A DNA stretch of 52,391 bases from Amoebophrya sp. AT5.2 (Eukaryota > Sar > Dinophyceae > Syndiniales > Amoebophryaceae). This document shows, piece after piece, positions 48,625-52,391 of this stretch. Position 1 is the stretch's first letter, and every line of letters starts with the position of its first letter. The notes below the pieces were generated by a model, which searched no databases, was not told the DNA's origin, and saw nothing but the letters and a program-made list of their open reading frames with translations. Position numbers and translations under genes: made by a program. The stretch lies in assembly GCA_005223375.1 (NCBI GenBank), contig RXOD01003828.1:1-52391 (forward strand). The letters are read 5' to 3'.

Positions 48625-49773
48625 TTCATTGATTCCCAATTGTCCAAAGCTCCGCGACACCGAAGTCGGTTCATGTCCTGGGTGCGATTTTTGTGGATCC
48701 ACGTGCACTACAATAGCTAGCACCGTAGAAGTAGAACAGCCAGAGGCAGAGCCCCAAGACGATGCAGCGTCAACCCCTGGCAAAAGAACTCGACCCGAGG
48801 CGCGCATGAAAAGAGAGTGACTCGGGATGACCGGTCATTGCTCCAGGCCCGGCTGCCGTCAAGTTTCCCAACGAAGTGCTGCCTTGGGGACTTTATTGTG
48901 ATGGACGCGCCGGCTTCAGTATGGCTGTGCGGAAGGCCGCGCGGCAGCGCTGCCACGTCTTTCTGCGCATAATACTCCATCATGCCCTCGCGACACTAGC
49001 CAGAAGACGCCGAGCCAGTGCCAGGCTTGGCTTTGCGCTGGCGTGTGCTCGCAGTTCCCATCTTCGCGCGTTCGATTCATCATGTGCTCGCAGTTCCTAT
49101 CGGATAGCCAAGAAGCGAGCAGCGGCAGCGCCGGCGGGGCCCCGGTCGTGGTCATATAGCCGCAGTGAGGGAACTGGTCTGCTTCCAGCGCAAGGGCCAT
49201 GATATTTTTCGTCCGCCTCTCCGAATTTGGTGATCGACGAATCAGATGCAGCCGGCGAATCTACCGACCCAGTATGCAGCGCGAGATATCAGATGAAGGA
49301 CGCTGGCTTGTACTCGCCCCGCACAACGGAGGCCGATTCTTCTTCGGCCAACTCCTTCGCCACCGTTGTCGCACTACCCCCCTCCTCCCTCTTGCCCTTG
49401 GGTATATCCATTGCCGGACCGACGTGGCGGACAGGTAGAAGATGAGCTAGAATCTGGGCCCCGTTCTTTGTTTTGGCCTCGACTCCACAGCCAGCGCCAG
49501 CGTCAAGCCGTCAAGGCGCTCCCGAAGACTGTGACCACGACCACCAACATCACCACCGCGGCGAAGACAGCGACCCACGTTGGTGCTGCTGGGCTTGGGA
49601 AGACCAAGGCGATCAACAAGGACAAGGGGGTGCAGTTGGTGCCTTGTCTTTGTCAGAAGTTTTTTCTGAAGTCTTAACATCTCATGCGTCGCCTTAGCCC
49701 CAGACTTCTCGCGCCAGGACCAGCAGTAGCAGACTTATGGGCGTGAGAAATGTAATAAAGTAAGTGATTAGGC

Positions 49774-49807
49774 TGGCGCTCAAGCAACGTTGGCGCTCAA
49801 GCAACGT
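49774..49807 (+). repeat. Exact tandem duplication of a 17-bp unit
   Basis: TGGCGCTCAAGCAACGT is present twice, at 49774-49790 and 49791-49807. It lies in non-coding sequence. The TGGCGCTCAAG part loosely resembles the TTGGCTCAAG end of the dinoflagellate spliced leader, with two extra bases. Confidence 0.9.
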
Positions 49808-50081
49808 TAATTGCGCCCGGGTTTGGCTGCAGCTTTAAGCTCGTCGAACTATGGATAGACTTTACCCTTACTGTTGAACATCTATGGTAACGTGCGCGAG
49901 GCTCGAAACCCGCAATCCCCCCCCTGACATACTTCAAGCTCTATCGGCGCGGCGCGCAGTTTGTTTTTATGCACTCGCGGTCGCCGCAGCCGCACGGCCA
50001 CCGTAGGTAGTTACTCTGTCTTTTGAGCTGGCGCTGGCCCGTCGTCCTTCGTGGACGATATTGTGTCTCCCAGCAGCCGGG

Positions 50082-50381
50082 ATGTCTTTCGTTGTTCCTT
50101 CATTTGTCCTGGCGCCTCGCTTCCCACCCGAAGTTGACGCGAGCCAAGTTGTACTGCTGAACAGAAATAAACCGGGCGAAATAGTGCACTTTCTTACCGA
50201 AGGAAGGATAAGGAAGACGTGGACAGCGAGGAAGCGGCGCCGACGAACTTGCACAGTCGCAATCTTCCTTCCAGTTCCAGACCGAGAAAAGTATAGCGAA
50301 ATGCTCCGCTGTGCGCGCTTGTTCATGATCTGCATCTGTGTCGCGCCGACGCGCCAGTTCGCGCTAGCTCTCGAAACGTGA
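50082..50381 (+). CDS. Hypothetical protein (99 aa), weak
   Basis: The ATG-started frame follows a CAGCAG acceptor-like sequence. It begins MSFVVPSFVLAPRFPPEVD and contains a strongly basic middle (WTARKRRRRTC). No domain is recognised. The antisense strand is also open here, so coding status is doubtful. Confidence 0.22.
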   Translation: MSFVVPSFVLAPRFPPEVDASQVVLLNRNKPGEIVHFLTEGRIRKTWTARKRRRRTCTVAIFLPVPDREKYSEMLRCARLFMICICVAPTRQFALALET

Positions 50382-50725
50382 AAATCCAAATCCGATGGTG
50401 GCGATCGACTGCCGACGCATCACGGCGGCGAGCTCTTCTACCGCAGGCATCACGTCTTGATCTTGAACTTGATCTTCACTTCGTCATTTAGATTTTGTAT
50501 TTGTTTTGTTTCCTCGAACCGTACTACCCTGGCGTACTTCTACTTCCTTGTTGAGTAGGCAAGAACAAGTATCATGTGAGATAGCCACAGCCAACATCCT
50601 CTGCCTCATTCTCTCTGAAGATAGGCTCGGCCCCGCTACCGTTTGAGTAATGAGTTTGTTTCAATTTTATAAACGGATACCTACGGAAGCCTTGACTTTT
50701 ATCCGGCGCAGCGCAAGAACCAACA

Positions 50726-52391
50726 ATGCAGCGCCAGCCTCTAAAGCTCGACCCGGAGGTCCTGCAGCCACAGCCTCATATCGACGAATCCGCCCCCGCG
50801 TTCGTTCCCTACAACGCCAGCGGGAATTTATCGATTTTGCAGCAGCGCAAGCGGCTCCCGATCGCCAAGAAGCGGCTTGAGTTTCTCCACGCGGTCCAGC
50901 ACAACGATGTGGTGTTGCTCGTCGGTAGCACCGGTTGCGGCAAGTCCACCCAGATCCCGCAGTATTTGGCTGAAGCCGGGTATTGCGAAGCCCCTTCGTC
51001 CTCATCTTCCTCATCATCTTCCGCTTCTCCACAAAGGATAAAACCGAAAATCGCAGTCCTCGTCCCGCGCAAGCTGGCGGCCACCCAGCTCTCCGAGCGC
51101 GTCGCGGAGGAAATGGCAATGCAGGCGCCGAGCGAGCAGGCCTATCACGGCGGCGGCAGAGCAGCTGCAGCAGGTCATGTTGATGCGCACCAGCACCACC
51201 CACACAACGGCCTAAAAGCGGTTTCTCCAAACGACATCGCGTTTCTCCAGCAGGACATTTTTCTGCACGAGATGTTGTCCGATCCCCTGCTCCTCAAGTA
51301 TTCCGTCATCATCCTGGACGACGCGCACGAGCGAAGCGTCATCCAGGACGTTTGCCTCGGATTGCTGCTGTCGGTGAAGAAGTTCCGGCGAAGGGCGAGC
51401 GCAAGCGACCTGAAGATAGTGGTCACCAGTGCGAACCTGGACGTGAAGGCGTATGTGGAATACCTCCAGAAGTGGAACGAGCGGGTCGAGGAGCCGGTTG
51501 GTGAGGCCGCCACTTTTGCAGCTGAGGACAAACACAAAGACAAAGACAAAACAGCAGCAGAGGGTGGCTGCCCCCCTGAGCCTGAAGCTGAGGCTGATGC
51601 GAAGCGGCGCAGGGTGGCAGAAGGCAAGGTGAAGCTTTCCGGCTTCGACTCGCTCTCCAGCGCGAAGGAGCTACGGGCGCGACGAGACCTGGCGAACGCC
51701 ACTGCAGATGACCGGGCGGGTGGGGGTGCCGCTGCCGCGGCAGCCGCACTATCACATGCTGACTCCAAGTTACGTTACCAAGTCGTGAACTGCGAGGGGC
51801 GGTTGTATCCGGTGCGGTTGAAGTATTTGGACAAGCCTTGCGCGGATTTCGTCGTGAAAGCGGTGGAAGTCTGCGGCGACATCGTGTACCAAGATCATGT
51901 GGACAGGCACACCAGGCGACCTCCCCGAGACTCCGACCAGCCCTCCGGCGATATCTTGATCTTCCTCACCACTGCCGGGGAAGTGAAACGCTGTGTCGAG
52001 CTTCTGAGACAGGAGTTCCTGGCCTCGACCGAGGAGATTTGGGTGTTGCCGCTTCACGCCCGCATGGGCATTCGCGAACAAATGGAGGTCTTCGATACGA
52101 CTGCTTCGGCAGGTACTTCTACTAGCGACGGCACAACTTCTTCGCCGGCGCGGCTGCGTAGGATAATCGTGTCGACGAACGTCGCGGAGTCATCCGTGAC
52201 CGTTCCGGGGATTCGTTACGTGATTGACTGCGGGTTCGTAAAGACGACGTGCTTCCGGAGTGGATCATGTGGAGCTAAAACTAATGTCGACGCGACTTAC
52301 CTCTCCACCATCCCCTGCTCGGCGGCGAGCAGCGACCAGCGCGCGGGGCGGGCGGGCAGGGTCGAGGGCGGTGGGTGGTGCTACCGGCTAT
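50726..52391 (+). CDS. DEAH-box ATP-dependent RNA helicase (3' end beyond window)
   Basis: At least 555 residues are read without a stop to the window edge. Motifs in order: I GSTGCGKST (67-75), Ia LVPRKLAATQ, II DDAHE (DEAH with Glu to Asp, 198-202), III TSANLD (SAT becomes SAN, 234-237), then after a low-complexity insertion (about 255-345) YPVRLKYL, GDILIFLTTAGEV (motif IV region), LPLHARMG, V STNVAESSVTVPGIRYVIDC, and VI SSDQRAGRAGR near the end. These are the signatures of SF2 DEAH/RHA helicases (Prp2/16/22/43, DHX group) that act in splicing, ribosome biogenesis or mRNA turnover. Which subgroup cannot be settled, because the winged-helix/ratchet/OB part lies outside. The ATG (caacaATGC) is 16 bases after a GCGCAG acceptor-like site. 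Confidence 0.85.
   Translation, partial: MQRQPLKLDPEVLQPQPHIDESAPAFVPYNASGNLSILQQRKRLPIAKKRLEFLHAVQHNDVVLLVGSTGCGKSTQIPQYLAEAGYCEAPSSSSSSSSSASPQRIKPKIAVLVPRKLAATQLSERVAEEMAMQAPSEQAYHGGGRAAAAGHVDAHQHHPHNGLKAVSPNDIAFLQQDIFLHEMLSDPLLLKYSVIILDDAHERSVIQDVCLGLLLSVKKFRRRASASDLKIVVTSANLDVKAYVEYLQKWNERVEEPVGEAATFAAEDKHKDKDKTAAEGGCPPEPEAEADAKRRRVAEGKVKLSGFDSLSSAKELRARRDLANATADDRAGGGAAAAAAALSHADSKLRYQVVNCEGRLYPVRLKYLDKPCADFVVKAVEVCGDIVYQDHVDRHTRRPPRDSDQPSGDILIFLTTAGEVKRCVELLRQEFLASTEEIWVLPLHARMGIREQMEVFDTTASAGTSTSDGTTSSPARLRRIIVSTNVAESSVTVPGIRYVIDCGFVKTTCFRSGSCGAKTNVDATYLSTIPCSAASSDQRAGRAGRVEGGGWCYRL

Larger units (their letters stand above)
48059..50725. other. Unresolved 2.7 kb with fragmentary coding-like frames
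   Basis: Several + strand frames look protein-like but cannot be joined: 48241-48624 (ATG, 127 codons, about 12 Cys), 48575-48820 (SCPGCDFCGSTC, then an acidic/Pro tail), 49203-49445 (LVIDESDAAGESTDP...), 49450-49677 (Thr-rich, TVTTTTNITTAAKTATH), and 50082-50381 (ATG, 99 codons). GTGCTCGCAGTTCC recurs at about 49045 and 49085. This may be a multi-exon gene with short exons or a decayed gene. No domain is recognised. Confidence 0.3.

Noticed and set aside
1..52391. CRISPR arrays, rRNA, tRNA, transposase or integrase genes, bacterial operons
   Set aside because: No regularly spaced repeats, no rRNA or tRNA signatures, no transposase catalytic pattern, and the genes are eukaryotic with introns.

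Overview
The window looks like nuclear DNA of an alveolate protist, most likely of the dinoflagellate lineage. A compact, intron-poor parasite of the Syndiniales/Amoebophrya type is my best guess. The reasons are: an alveolin (the alveolate-specific cortical protein) at 31373-33252; spliceosomal introns; an ADP/ATP carrier and a dynein-related protein; about half G+C; long proteins padded with Ser/Gly/Ala/Glu runs; and every supportable gene on the + strand, as in dinoflagellate unidirectional arrays. The genus is an inference. The alveolate assignment is firmer.

Layout, all + strand. 1-2351: mostly empty, with one 57-residue single-TM protein. 2352-5498: secreted GH5 cellulase-like hydrolase. 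6967-9681: GT61-type glycosyltransferase. 10251-13159: dynein light-intermediate-chain-like protein (2 exons). 14042-18124: FG-repeat protein joined to a degenerate RecQ C-terminal half. 18777-20879: helical protein of unknown function. 21312-24644: MFSD1-like transporter. 25132-26949: DGAT2-family acyltransferase (2 exons). 27522-28396: IMPACT/YigZ-domain protein (2 exons), with a long disordered reading frame directly behind it to 30408. 31373-33252: alveolin (3 exons). 34389-36975: ADP/ATP carrier (6 exons). 38484-40025: beta-propeller protein resembling the N-terminal part of TBC1D31. 41370-41549: tiny Lys-rich protein. 42282-44376: BRO1-domain protein (3 exons). 44587-48058: single-pass membrane protein with a WW domain in its tail (4 exons). 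48059-50725: unresolved. 50726-52391: DEAH-box RNA helicase, cut by the window end.

There is no operon logic. Neighbours belong to unrelated pathways: secretion and glycosylation, cytoskeleton and pellicle, mitochondrial carrier, lipid synthesis, RNA helicase. I reconstructed 15 introns from reading-frame joins. All end in CAG, nine of fifteen begin GTAC instead of GTAAG/GTGAG, and several are followed by an exon that again begins GT or GTAC.

The most unusual items are the FG-repeat/RecQ-like protein that appears to lack its ATPase half, the GTAC donor bias, the WW-domain receptor-like protein, and substitutions in signature motifs of several enzymes (ADP/ATP carrier, DGAT2, DEAH helicase, dynein LIC). 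No rRNA, tRNA, CRISPR or recognisable transposase was found.
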